This document shows positions 53,916 through 61,526 of a stretch of DNA of 64,000 nt, piece after piece. The notes under the pieces are model-generated. The model was given only the letters and a program-made list of their open reading frames with translations. It searched no databases and was not told the origin of the DNA. Position 1 is the stretch's first letter. Each line of letters starts with the position of its first letter. The stretch is from contig NZ_JAGPNL010000001.1 in assembly GCF_018069565.1 (NCBI RefSeq), forward strand, positions 992,001-1,056,000. The letters run 5' to 3'. Source of the stretch: Streptomyces tagetis. Its GTDB lineage: Bacteria > Actinomycetota > Actinomycetes > Streptomycetales > Streptomycetaceae. The position numbers and the translations under genes are program-made.

Positions 53916-54556
53916 CGCACTCCCTCCGCGACGACGAGCTTGGCGTCGGTCTTGGCGGTGATCTCCTCGACGGTGACGCCGGGGGCGGTCTCGACGAGGA
54001 CCAGGCCCTCGGGGGTGATGTCGAGGACGCCGAGGTCGGTGATGACCCGGTTCACACACGCCTTGCCTGTGAGCGGCAGCGCGCACTCCTCCAGGATCTT
54101 CGGGGAGCCGTCCTTGGCGGTGTGGGTCATGACGACGATGACGGTGCGGGCCCCGTGGACGAGGTCCATCGCCCCGCCGATGCCGGTGATCATCTTCCCG
54201 GGAATGGCCCAGTTGGCGAGGTCGCCGCCGGCCGAGACCTGCATCGCGCCGAGCACGGCGACGTCGATGTGCCCGCCCCGGATCATCCCGAAGGAGAGCG
54301 CGGAGTCGAAGAAGGAGGCGCCCGGCAGGACGGTGACCGTCTCCTTGCCCGCGTTGATCAGGTCGGGGTCGACCCGGTCGCGGGTCGGGTAGGGGCCGGT
54401 GCCCAGGATGCCGTTCTCGGATTCGAGGACGACCTCGACACCGGGCGGCAGGTGGTTGGGGATGAGGGTGGGCAGGCCGATGCCCAGGTTGACGTACTGG
54501 CCGTCGCGCAGTTCGCGGGCGGCGCGGGCGGCCATCTCCTCACGGTTCCAGGCCAT
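53912..54556 (-). CDS. pcaJ: 3-oxoadipate CoA-transferase subunit B
   Basis: This 214-residue beta subunit holds the catalytic glutamate in the SENG motif ([12 protein letters not shown]). It forms the CoA-transferase with PcaI, moving CoA from succinyl-CoA to 3-oxoadipate. Its ATG overlaps the pcaI stop codon by one base, indicating tight coupling. Confidence 0.95.
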   Translation of the reverse strand: MAWNREEMAARAARELRDGQYVNLGIGLPTLIPNHLPPGVEVVLESENGILGTGPYPTRDRVDPDLINAGKETVTVLPGASFFDSALSFGMIRGGHIDVAVLGAMQVSAGGDLANWAIPGKMITGIGGAMDLVHGARTVIVVMTHTAKDGSPKILEECALPLTGKACVNRVITDLGVLDITPEGLVLVETAPGVTVEEITAKTDAKLVVAEGVR

Positions 54557-55329
54557 CAGGCACGCTCCTCTTCCGGCTCGCTCACGGTGATCTGCTCGAT
54601 CTTCTTGTCCGCCGCCTGCTCCGGGGTGAGGGCGATGACGCGCTGGACGAAGATGCCCGGCAGGTGCACGGCGTCGGGGTCGATCTCGCCGGGCTCGACC
54701 AGTTCCTCGACCTCGGCGATGGTCACCTTGCCCGCCATCGCGGCCAGCGGGTTGAAGTTCCGGGAGGACTTGGCGAACACGAGGTTCCCGTGCCGGTCGC
54801 CCTTGGCGGCCCGGACCAGGGCGAAGTCGGTACGGATACCGCGCTCCAGCACGTACTCCGTCCCGTCGAACTCCCGCACCTCCTTCGGCGGCGACGCGAG
54901 CGCCACCCCGCCGGAGCCGTCGTAACGCCACGGCAGCCCGCCGTCCGCGACCTGGGTGCCGACACCGGCCGGGGTGTAGAAGGCGGGTATGCCCGCGCCG
55001 CCCGCGCGCAGCCGCTCGGCGAGGGTGCCCTGCGGGATGAGCTCCACCTCCAGCTCCCCGGCGAGGTACTGGCGGGCGAACTCCTTGTTGGCGCCGATGT
55101 AGGAGCCGGTCACCCGGGCGATCCGCCCGGCCGCCAGCAGCACCGCGAGCCCGGACTCCATCGCCCCGCAGTTGTTCGAGACCACCGCCAGGCCGCCCGT
55201 ACCGCGTTCGTACAGCGCCTGGATCAGTACGTTGGGCACACCGCTCAGCCCGAAACCGCCCACCGCGAGCGACGCGCCCTCGGGCACATCGGCCACCGCC
55301 TCACCGGCCGTGGCCACCACCTTGTCCAT
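54556..55329 (-). CDS. pcaI: 3-oxoadipate CoA-transferase subunit A
   Basis: This 257-residue alpha subunit has the family motif [14 protein letters not shown] and the region [11 protein letters not shown]. The ATG at 55329 is chosen over the longer open frame because the extra residues have no family match. It is the first gene of the pcaIJFHGBL operon and is divergent from pcaV across 204 nt that contain the palindrome at 55364. Confidence 0.95.
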   Translation of the reverse strand: MDKVVATAGEAVADVPEGASLAVGGFGLSGVPNVLIQALYERGTGGLAVVSNNCGAMESGLAVLLAAGRIARVTGSYIGANKEFARQYLAGELEVELIPQGTLAERLRAGGAGIPAFYTPAGVGTQVADGGLPWRYDGSGGVALASPPKEVREFDGTEYVLERGIRTDFALVRAAKGDRHGNLVFAKSSRNFNPLAAMAGKVTIAEVEELVEPGEIDPDAVHLPGIFVQRVIALTPEQAADKKIEQITVSEPEEERA

Positions 55330-55363
55330 CGAAGCCCCATCTCTTCGAAGCGCCCCGACGGAG

Positions 55364-55383
55364 ATAGTCAGGGCACTGAGTAT
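55364..55383. promoter_or_regulatory. candidate PcaV operator in the pcaV-pcaI intergenic region
   Basis: The 20-bp imperfect palindrome ATAGTCAGGGCACTGAGTAT has 8 of 10 paired arm positions. It is 35 nt upstream of the pcaI start. A related TCAGTGCAC lies at 55498-55506 just before pcaV. The two sites would allow PcaV to control both its own gene and the operon; assignment is inference. Confidence 0.6.
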
Positions 55384-55533
55384 TTCAGCGAGGTTCCCCA
55401 CACGCTGCCATCGGAGCGCGCGGGCGTCAAGACCTGGAGAAATGGGACGCCACGCGCAGGTGAGTCGGCCAGCGGGGTCCGCCTGGCCAAGGTATCGTCA
55501 GTGCACAAACAAATGTGACCTTGGGGAGCGCAC

Positions 55534-55998
55534 ATGGCCGCGGTCGATCTGACCACCCATCCCGGGCACCTGGCCCGGCGGCTTCAGCAGGCGCACCACC
55601 TGCTGTGGAACACGATGGTCTCCGAGGAGATCACCTCGCCGCAGTTCGCGGTCCTCAACGCGCTCGTCGCCGAGCCCGGACTCGACCAGCGCACCGTGGG
55701 GGAGCGGGTGGGGCTCGACCGGTCCACCATCGCCGAGGTGATCAGCCGGCTCGGCCGGCGCGAACTGGTCGACAAGGTCCGCGACCCGCAGGACGGCCGC
55801 CGCTTCCTGCTGCGCGTGACCGACGACGGCGCGCGCGTGCACCGCAAGCTGACCGTGCGCACCGCCCGCATGAACCAGGTCTTCCTGGCCCCGCTCACCC
55901 CCGCCGAGCAGGCGGTGTTCTTCGATCTGATCCGCCGGGTCGCGGACGGTGCCGAAGGGCTGCGCAACCCGGCGGAACCCACCGCCGCGCAGGGCTGA
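55534..55998 (+). CDS. pcaV: MarR-family repressor of the pca operon
   Basis: This 154-residue MarR-type winged-helix protein has its DNA-binding part at residues 45-95 (LDQRTVGERVGLDRSTIAEV, then ISRLGRR). It corresponds to S. coelicolor PcaV, which represses the pca genes and is released by protocatechuate. The arginine shown there to be key for ligand binding, Arg15, is present (HLARRLQQ). It is divergent from pcaI. Its stop abuts the convergent DUF3048 gene. Confidence 0.92.
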   Translation: MAAVDLTTHPGHLARRLQQAHHLLWNTMVSEEITSPQFAVLNALVAEPGLDQRTVGERVGLDRSTIAEVISRLGRRELVDKVRDPQDGRRFLLRVTDDGARVHRKLTVRTARMNQVFLAPLTPAEQAVFFDLIRRVADGAEGLRNPAEPTAAQG

Positions 55999-56976
55999 TC
56001 AGGAGCCGGTGAACACCACCCACACCGGGCCCTCGGCGAAGTTCACCGGGGTGCCGTCCGCGGCGGTGAAGGAGGTGCCGTCCTCGGCAGCGCCCCGCTT
56101 CCAGGCCGCCTCGTGGACCCGGCCGTCGCGCAGCACCTCGGCCCGCCCGGAGCCGACCGACTCCACGTAGGGCGAGTTGTTGCCCCGGAAGTCGCCGAAG
56201 CCGGACGCGCGCACCTTCACGTGCTGGACGACGACGGTCGGCGGGGCCAGGCGCTCGCCGCCCGGGGTGGAGGCCGGGCGCCCGTCCAGGTCCACCAGCC
56301 AGCCGCCCCGGCTCGCCGACCAGGTGAAGGTGAAGCTCGCCGAGGGGTAGCGCACCGTGCGCGAGGACTCGGGCCGGCCGCCGGGCGGGGCCTCGCCGTA
56401 CCGGAAGCCGGTGGTCAGCGCGTGTTCGCCGGCCGGTTTCGGCAGCAGCCGGTCCGGCCGTACGTACAGGTTGTGCGGGGCGGGCCGGCCCTTCTCGCGG
56501 ACGTAGGCGCCGGTCGCCTTCTCCGGGGGCTCGGCCCGCAGCGGGGCCCGGTCGATGAGGGGGAGCAGCCTGGTCTGGGCGCCGGAGAAGGCGAGCGTCG
56601 GCCGGTCGAACTGGCGCAGCAGCTCCAGGTCCGACTCGCGGGCGCTGCGCACGGGGCCCACCGAGTCCGGCAGCCGGGTCGAGTAGAGGGCCATGAGGCG
56701 GCTCAGCCCGGCCTCCACCGGTTCGGCGTAGACCACGTCGGCCGTGTCCAGGCCGGTCTGCGGGCGGGCCGCGGGGGCGTTGTCGATCTTGACGGCGAGT
56801 ACGGAGCCGCCCGGCGGTTCCGGACGCGGGGGACGCCCGTCGTCGACCCCGGCGGTGCACCCGGCGGCCAGGGCGAGGGCCGCGAGCGCGAGGGGCAACG
56901 CCCGCCCGATGCCGCCCCGGCGCCGTACCGCACCCGCCCCGGTGCTCTCCTGCCGCCCGTGTGTCGTCCGTCGCAT
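55999..56976 (-). CDS. DUF3048 (YerB-like) lipoprotein
   Basis: This 325-residue predicted lipoprotein has an Arg-rich start, a hydrophobic stretch and a lipobox LAAGC with Cys near residue 40. It then shows the YerB-type pattern VLAVKIDNAPAARPQTGLDT and DVVYAEPVEAGLSRLMALYS, with a late FRGNNSPYVE. The family has no settled biochemical function; the protein should sit outside the membrane. Its stop abuts pcaV. Confidence 0.85.
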   Translation of the reverse strand: MRRTTHGRQESTGAGAVRRRGGIGRALPLALAALALAAGCTAGVDDGRPPRPEPPGGSVLAVKIDNAPAARPQTGLDTADVVYAEPVEAGLSRLMALYSTRLPDSVGPVRSARESDLELLRQFDRPTLAFSGAQTRLLPLIDRAPLRAEPPEKATGAYVREKGRPAPHNLYVRPDRLLPKPAGEHALTTGFRYGEAPPGGRPESSRTVRYPSASFTFTWSASRGGWLVDLDGRPASTPGGERLAPPTVVVQHVKVRASGFGDFRGNNSPYVESVGSGRAEVLRDGRVHEAAWKRGAAEDGTSFTAADGTPVNFAEGPVWVVFTGS

Positions 56977-57374
56977 GCCGACCACCCGTCCGCCCGTCCT
57001 CGTCTCGATTGTGCGCTTTCGTGGGTCGGGAGTGCCATACCCGGTCGCACGCGCGCGGGCCCGGCCGGCTGGGCCGCCCGGACGACCGCCGAACGGTTGG
57101 CCGTCGGGGCCCCGCCGGTACCCGGCTGTCCGCGCCCCGCCGCGACACGCCGACGCACTGCGGTGACACGCCGTCGCGTGCTGCGGCACGCGGACACGCC
57201 GCCACGACACGCCGACGCGTGCTGCGACATGCCGACACGCCGTCGCGACACGCCGACACGCCGACACGCCGACACGGCGCGGCCCGGCGACGCGCGGCCC
57301 CCGCGTGACCGGGACCCGCCAATGCCGCCGGTGACGTCCGTGAGCGCCCCCGGCGACCCCGCCGGCGGCGCCGG
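56977..57374. other. intergenic stretch with degenerate GACACGCC repeats
   Basis: No gene is supported here. Positions about 57130-57285 are a run of imperfect repeats built on CGACACGCCGACACGCCG, with several CGACGCGTGCTGCG inserts. Open frames through it translate only as Arg/His/Asp repeats and have no ribosome sites. The promoter of the leftward DUF3048 gene must lie near 57000, where GATTGTGCGCTTT is less GC-rich. Confidence 0.55.
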
Positions 57375-58442
57375 TCACGGCTCGCCCAGGATCTCCGCCA
57401 GGTCGTAGCGCACCGGCTCCTCCAGTTGCGCGTACGTGCAGCTCTCCGGCGTGCGGTCCGGGCGCCAGCGGCGGAAGCGGGCCGTGTGCCGGAAGCGGGC
57501 CCCGTTCTCCATGTGGTCGTACGCCACCTCCGCGACCCGCTCCGGGCGCAGCGGCGTCCAGGACAGGTCCTTCTTGCCCGACCAGCGGCTCGGGGCGCCC
57601 GGCAGCCGCGCCGACTCGTGCGCCTCGGCCTGCGCCCAGGCCGCCCACGGATGCCCCCGGACGTCCTCCATGAGCAGCGGCTCCAGCTCCGTCACCAGTT
57701 CGGCCCGGCGCTTCATGGTGAAGGCCGCGCTCACCCCGACGTGCTGGAGGGCGCCCCGGTCGTCGTAGAGGCCGAGCAGCAGGGAGCCGACCACCGGACC
57801 GCTCTTGTGGAGGCGGTAGCCCGCGACCACCACGTCGGCCGTCCGCTCGTGCTTGACCTTGAACATGGCCCGCTCGTCCTGCCGGTAGCCGAGGTCCGGC
57901 GGCTTGGCGACCACCCCGTCCAGACCGGCGCCCTCGTACTGCTCGAACCACCCCCGCGCCACCTCGACGTCGGTCGTCGCCGGCGCCACGTGCACCGGCG
58001 GGGTGACCCCCGAGAGCGCCTCGACGAGCAGCGCCCGCCGGGCGGAGAGCGCCACGTCGAGCAGCGACTCGCCGTCCAGAGCCAGCAGGTCGAAGACGAC
58101 CAGCGAGGCCGGGGTCCGCTCGGCGAGCATCCGCACCCGGGAGTCGGCCGGGTGGATGCGTTCGGTGAGCGCGTCGAAGTCCAGCCGCCCCTCCCGCGCG
58201 ATCACGATCTCCCCGTCCACCACACACCGCTGCGGCAGCCGCTCCCGCACCGCCGTCACCAGCTCGGGGAAGTACCTGGTCAGCGTCTTGCCGGTACGGC
58301 TGCCGAACTCGACCTCCAACCCGTCGCGGAACACGATCGCCCGGAAGCCGTCCCACTTCGCCTCGTACTGCATGCCCGGCGGGATACGGGCCACGGACTT
58401 GGCGAGCATCGGCTTCACGGGGGGCATGACCGGCAGATCCAT
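57375..58442 (-). CDS. ATP-dependent DNA ligase (LigC/LigD ligase-domain type)
   Basis: This 355-residue ligase seals nicks in DNA through a lysyl-AMP intermediate. Motif I is QYEAKWDGFRA with the nucleophile Lys29. Motifs III-V are visible as VFDLLALDGE, GLDGVVAKPP and FKVKHERT, and an OB-fold follows. It lacks polymerase and nuclease domains and so is the stand-alone type that works in non-homologous end joining. The matching polymerase-domain gene is at 61527. Its first 30 codons lie inside a direct repeat whose second copy is at 61363. This 5' end therefore appears to have come with the island upstream. Confidence 0.93.
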   Translation of the reverse strand: MDLPVMPPVKPMLAKSVARIPPGMQYEAKWDGFRAIVFRDGLEVEFGSRTGKTLTRYFPELVTAVRERLPQRCVVDGEIVIAREGRLDFDALTERIHPADSRVRMLAERTPASLVVFDLLALDGESLLDVALSARRALLVEALSGVTPPVHVAPATTDVEVARGWFEQYEGAGLDGVVAKPPDLGYRQDERAMFKVKHERTADVVVAGYRLHKSGPVVGSLLLGLYDDRGALQHVGVSAAFTMKRRAELVTELEPLLMEDVRGHPWAAWAQAEAHESARLPGAPSRWSGKKDLSWTPLRPERVAEVAYDHMENGARFRHTARFRRWRPDRTPESCTYAQLEEPVRYDLAEILGEP

Positions 58443-58446
58443 GGTG
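58354..58446. repeat. left att-like direct repeat (element-supplied ligase 5' end)
   Basis: Matches 61363-61455 with 88 of 93 identities. Positions 58354-58396 are identical to 61363-61405. It contains ligase codons 1-30 of the intact gene. Confidence 0.85.
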
Positions 58447-58467
58447 TTTCACCTGTGTCTGTCATTT

Positions 58468-58779
58468 TCAGTGATCGGGAATGTCCTGCCCGTCACTTTC
58501 CGTTCGTTCCGTGGATTCCGGCCGGCCTGTGTGCTCTGCGCTGTGCCCTGGCTCCGGCGTACGCGTCGTGGAGCGGGTGCGGCGTCTCGTCCCCGCCGGG
58601 GTCCGTTCCTCACCCCGGTCGGCAAGGATCTTGTTCGTGCCGGTCACCATCTTCCGCCACATGCGCGCCCACGGCGACCGCTGCACGGGCTCGCCGGCCG
58701 CCGTTCTGGCCCCGTCCACCCAGGAGGTCGTGTACGGAACGCTCGGGGCCGTGTTCGAGTGGGCGGTCGGGGGAGACAT
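58468..58779 (-). CDS. hypothetical 103-residue protein upstream of ligase
   Basis: This frame has strong G/C preference at third codon positions, the best support that it is coding. It reads PWARMWRKMVTGTNKILADR in the middle and then a Thr/Arg/Glu-rich tail. No family is recognised. It ends 25 nt before the ligase start on the same strand, so a transcript from its promoter would read into the ligase gene. A start at a later GTG is possible. Confidence 0.45.
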   Translation of the reverse strand: MSPPTAHSNTAPSVPYTTSWVDGARTAAGEPVQRSPWARMWRKMVTGTNKILADRGEERTPAGTRRRTRSTTRTPEPGHSAEHTGRPESTERTESDGQDIPDH

Positions 58780-58839
58780 ACCGGTGAGCCCCCGCGACTC
58801 CCGTGGGCGGGCCGAGCGGCTGGGGGTGTCGTGCGAAGG

Positions 58840-59691
58840 CTACGCAAGAGCGCAATCGAGGGCCCTGGTGAGACGATCCCGTGCGCCTGCTCCGTATACG
58901 GCCGTACGAGACAAGTCAGCGAACGCTCGTAGGTACGTGTGGACTTCGCCGGGCGCGGTGATGTTGACCTCTGCCGTCAGGGTTTCCACGGCCACCTGGG
59001 CGTCATCGAACGCGTAGAAGGCTTCGAGCGGCCAGGCCGTACGCCGGGCCGTGAACGGGATGATCCCCAGCGAGACGTTCGGCCGGCCCATGACCTCTTG
59101 CAGGTGCCGAAGCTGGGCGGCCAGCTCGGGCCCTTCGCACACCCGGTAGTAGAGAACGGCCTCTTCGAGCAGCAGCGCGAAGCGGTGGTTTCCCCCGTAG
59201 ACGACTCGGGACCGGTTGAGGCGTGCCTGTACGGCGTCGGCCACGTCGTCAGGGGTGCCCTGGAAGGCCGTGATGGACCGCAGGAGCCCTGTCGCGTAGT
59301 CGGCGGTCTGGAGCATCCCCGGCACCACGTTGGAGGCGTACACGCGGAAGTGGGTGGTCCGCTCGTACAGCGGGACGGTCTTCTCGTGGACCCTCCGCAT
59401 CCCGTCCCGGTGGATCTGCCGCCAGTGGACGTACATGGACTCGGCGGTACGGGACGCGGCGATCAGGTCGGCCGCCTGATCCTCGGCCCTGCAGGCCCGG
59501 CACCAGGCCCGAATGTCGGCGTCCGAGGGGGCCGTCCTGGCCCGTGCGATGCGGGAGGCTTTCGACTTGTGCCACCCGCAGCGCAGGGCCAGTTCATGCC
59601 CGGTGAGCCCGGCGTCCCGCCGTATGCCGTCCAGTTGGGCAGCGATGGCGGCACGGGCAGCCTGGGCGGTGGAGAGTGGCGACGTGGGCAT
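58840..59691 (-). CDS. XRE-family regulator with DUF5753
   Basis: This 283-residue protein has an N-terminal helix-turn-helix (DAGLTGHELALRCGWHKSKA, then SRIARARTAP) and the DUF5753 effector domain (VVPGMLQTADYATGLL, later RPNVSLGIIPFTARRTAW). It follows the DUF6879 gene by 11 nt in a leftward operon of three. Such triplets occur in Streptomyces accessory DNA. No DUF397 partner is present, unlike the 43153-44207 pair. Confidence 0.88.
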   Translation of the reverse strand: MPTSPLSTAQAARAAIAAQLDGIRRDAGLTGHELALRCGWHKSKASRIARARTAPSDADIRAWCRACRAEDQAADLIAASRTAESMYVHWRQIHRDGMRRVHEKTVPLYERTTHFRVYASNVVPGMLQTADYATGLLRSITAFQGTPDDVADAVQARLNRSRVVYGGNHRFALLLEEAVLYYRVCEGPELAAQLRHLQEVMGRPNVSLGIIPFTARRTAWPLEAFYAFDDAQVAVETLTAEVNITAPGEVHTYLRAFADLSRTAVYGAGARDRLTRALDCALA

Positions 59692-59702
59692 GAACGGGCT
59701 TC

Positions 59703-60227
59703 TCAGATGGTGTACTTGTCGTGCGGCACGGCCAGGTCCCAGACCGCTTCGAAGGCGTCAGCGCAGAGGCCGGCTGTTGCTTGATCTTCGGTCTGGTCGG
59801 TGTGAACCCAGCGTCCGTCACCGTCGAACACGTTGAACTGGACGAGTCGGCCGTCGAACAGCCAGAAGTCATTTCCCGGCAGGGCGAGTTCGGACGCCAA
59901 CCGGCGGGGCAGCCAGCGGATCTCCTCGCCCGCCGCGATGTTGGTGAAGGCGAACGAGTGCTCGTAGCGGATGTACTCGCTGGGCGGCTCCCCCACGATG
60001 CGGGCCCGTCGCACGCGCACCCCCTTGGCGGTGACTTCCTGTACGAGGTCGAGCCAGGGCCGCCACCACGACTCACGGTTGTCCGGGTCGAGCCGGTGTC
60101 CCCGCCGCCACGCCGCGAAGCCCTCATCCTCGTTGTCGACGGCGTACACGTCGCGCATCTCCAGATGGACGGCGGACCGCTCAGCCGACCGGATCAAGTC
60201 TGCAAAGCTACTCAGGCTTTGCGCCAT
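59703..60227 (-). CDS. DUF6879 family protein
   Basis: This 174-residue protein matches the DUF6879 pattern: a helical start (SFADLIRSAERSAVHLEMRD), then RRARIVGEPPSEYIRYEH and WLPRRLASELALPGNDFWLF. The function is unknown. The family is nearly always encoded beside DUF5753-type XRE regulators, as here. The ATG at 60227 has GGGAGG at good distance; it overlaps the preceding gene by 20 nt. Confidence 0.85.
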   Translation of the reverse strand: MAQSLSSFADLIRSAERSAVHLEMRDVYAVDNEDEGFAAWRRGHRLDPDNRESWWRPWLDLVQEVTAKGVRVRRARIVGEPPSEYIRYEHSFAFTNIAAGEEIRWLPRRLASELALPGNDFWLFDGRLVQFNVFDGDGRWVHTDQTEDQATAGLCADAFEAVWDLAVPHDKYTI

Positions 60228-60441
60228 CAAGTGCCTCCCTCAGCAGCGGAATCATGCGCTGCGGCAGCCGTACGACGCTCTCGTGAGCCGGAAGCGGACT
60301 GTCGTGGACGGTCCGGGCGGTCGTGTCGGAGTCGGCCGTCACGCCCTGAATAACGAGATCCTGCGTCTCCTCGTCCACCCACACGGCCGGGCAGCCGTGA
60401 TCTCCGGACTCCGGGTCTTTCCCCACGAACCGTAGACGCAT
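60208..60441 (-). CDS. small hypothetical protein, first gene of island operon
   Basis: This 77-residue protein begins MRLRFVGKDPESGDHGCPAV and ends RLPQRMIPLLREALDGAKPE. It has a strong ribosome site (GAGGAGGGG) and leads the leftward operon with DUF6879 and XRE genes. No function is recognised; it is a type often seen next to DUF6879. Confidence 0.75.
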   Translation of the reverse strand: MRLRFVGKDPESGDHGCPAVWVDEETQDLVIQGVTADSDTTARTVHDSPLPAHESVVRLPQRMIPLLREALDGAKPE

Positions 60442-60620
60442 AGCCCCTCCTCAAGTCGAGCCGGCTTGGTGTTGGTTGCACGCAGCCTCACGGCTCCCAG
60501 AGCTGGGCGTCAAGGCTGCTCAGGGCCTGTGCAACCGCATGCAACTTCATGGACCGGTGAAGCCTTCGCTCTCTACCGTCTGGTGATCGTTGTGCTACAA
60601 CTCCCTGGGAGAGAACGCGG

Positions 60621-60827
60621 ATGCCGCCACACCAGACCACGCAAGAACCGCCCATCGACCTCCCCGTGGGCCTCAACGCCCGGTTGCTGGACCGCACCCC
60701 GGCTCCGGGCTGCGAGGCGTGTGCGGCCGAGTGGCGGAGCCTCAAGGCCGCCGAGACGGCCGGGAACATCGGACAGGCCGCCAAGCACGCTACGGCTGTC
60801 CGCGACCACGCCGGGGGCCACCAGTGA
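60621..60827 (+). CDS. small hypothetical protein (68 residues)
   Basis: The protein has two cysteines in PGCEACAAEWRSLKAAETAG and a His-rich tail. The ATG has GGGAGAGAA upstream. The stop overlaps the GTG of the next gene by 4 nt. It is divergent from the 60441 operon across 179 nt. No family is recognised. Confidence 0.65.
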   Translation: MPPHQTTQEPPIDLPVGLNARLLDRTPAPGCEACAAEWRSLKAAETAGNIGQAAKHATAVRDHAGGHQ

Positions 60828-61057
60828 CGATGGACATGCAGACGTACCGGGACGGCCGCAAAGAGGCCACGGACGCGGCGGAAGCCATCCGTGCCGCCCT
60901 CGCCGCGCTGGGCCTGCCGGAACGCGTGTGGGGCAGCGTTCGCCCGATGGTCACCCACAGCGGCAAGCCGTACGTCCACCTGGGCATGGTCCGCGCCGAG
61001 GCCGCCGCGAGGATCGCGGAAGCTATCCGCTCGGGCCGCTCATCCGAACTCCCATAA
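60824..61057 (+). CDS. small hypothetical protein (77 residues)
   Basis: This protein is helical at both ends (DGRKEATDAAEAIRAALAAL and AEAAARIAEAIRSGRS) with VWGSVRPMVTHSGKPYVHLG between. It starts with a GTG coupled to the previous stop; an ATG two codons later is also possible. No family is recognised. It is the last intact gene before the right att-like repeat. Confidence 0.65.
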   Translation: MTMDMQTYRDGRKEATDAAEAIRAALAALGLPERVWGSVRPMVTHSGKPYVHLGMVRAEAAARIAEAIRSGRSSELP

Positions 61058-61362
61058 GCGGGACGACCCCGATTGTCAGTGCCGGGTGCGACTATCATTC
61101 GCATGCCCGATGCTACGCCCATGCACCCCATCTGACCAGGGATTTTGGCGCAAACCTCGCCAGTAGCTTGTGCCGTCGCAAGGGTCGTCCGGATTTGTGA
61201 GGGGGTACGCCATCCGGTTGGCGCACGGGGGTCAGGGTTCACGTACTCGGCCGTCCGGCCGTGCCTCTCGCCGCCGCCCTCGTTGCGGCCTACGCGTGCC
61301 CTGGAAGTGCCCTGGGGTGGGATTCGCAGCGCGGACATCGCAGGTCACAGCGCAATAGCGGT
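61058..61362. other. non-coding right end of the island with 11-bp direct repeats
   Basis: No gene is supported. GTGCCCTGGAA is directly repeated with an 11-bp period at 61296-61317, 46 bp from the att-like core, the position where integrase arm sites are usually found. A TTGTCA box near 61075 and TATCAT near 61092 suggest a promoter, but only a 10-codon frame follows. Confidence 0.45.
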
Positions 61363-61451
61363 CACTTCGCCTCGTACTGCATGCCCGGCGGGATACGGGC
61401 CACGGGCTTGGCGAGCATCGGCTTGACGGGGGGCATGACGGGAAGGTCCAT
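61362..61451 (-). pseudogene. 29-codon stub of the ligase gene 5' end
   Basis: This ATG-initiated frame encodes the first 29 residues of the ligase, from MDLPVMPPVKPMLAKPVAR to the lysine of QYEAK, and then hits TGA at the repeat boundary. It differs from the intact gene by one amino acid (Pro for Ser at 16). It is probably the original chromosomal start of the ligase, 75 nt from and divergent to the polymerase gene, cut off by the island. Confidence 0.8.
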
Positions 61452-61455
61452 GGTG
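61363..61455. repeat. right att-like direct repeat (original ligase 5' end)
   Basis: Second copy of the 93-bp repeat at 58354-58446. The identical core is 61363-61405. Confidence 0.85.
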
Positions 61456-61526
61456 CCGATTCTGCGCGCCCGCCGCCCCGTACGCCTGATATGCGAAGTC
61501 CGTGCGGTGCGCCTACCGTGGCTCGC

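Larger units (their letters stand above)
58354..61405. mobile_element. putative integrated island between two att-like copies of the ligase 5' end
   Basis: A 93-bp direct repeat bounds this segment: 58354-58446 and 61363-61455, same orientation, no indels, 88 identities. The first 43 bp are identical and end at the ligase catalytic-lysine codon. The five differences lie in the other 50 bp and four of them are silent third-position changes. This is what is left when an element carrying its own copy of a gene's 5' end recombines into that gene. The inside is less GC-rich and holds small XRE/DUF6879-type genes and no visible integrase, so it is probably a decayed element. Confidence 0.6.

Noticed and set aside
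60488..60979. 163-codon open frame on the minus strand
   Set aside because: It is antisense to the two small coupled genes at 60621-61057, has no good ribosome site and encodes no recognisable motif.
61322..61360. Plus-strand peptide GHSAIAVTS resembling the LGHSS box of tyrosine recombinases next to the att core
   Set aside because: The sequence before it has no recombinase features and the match is only a few residues; it is too short to call an integrase remnant.
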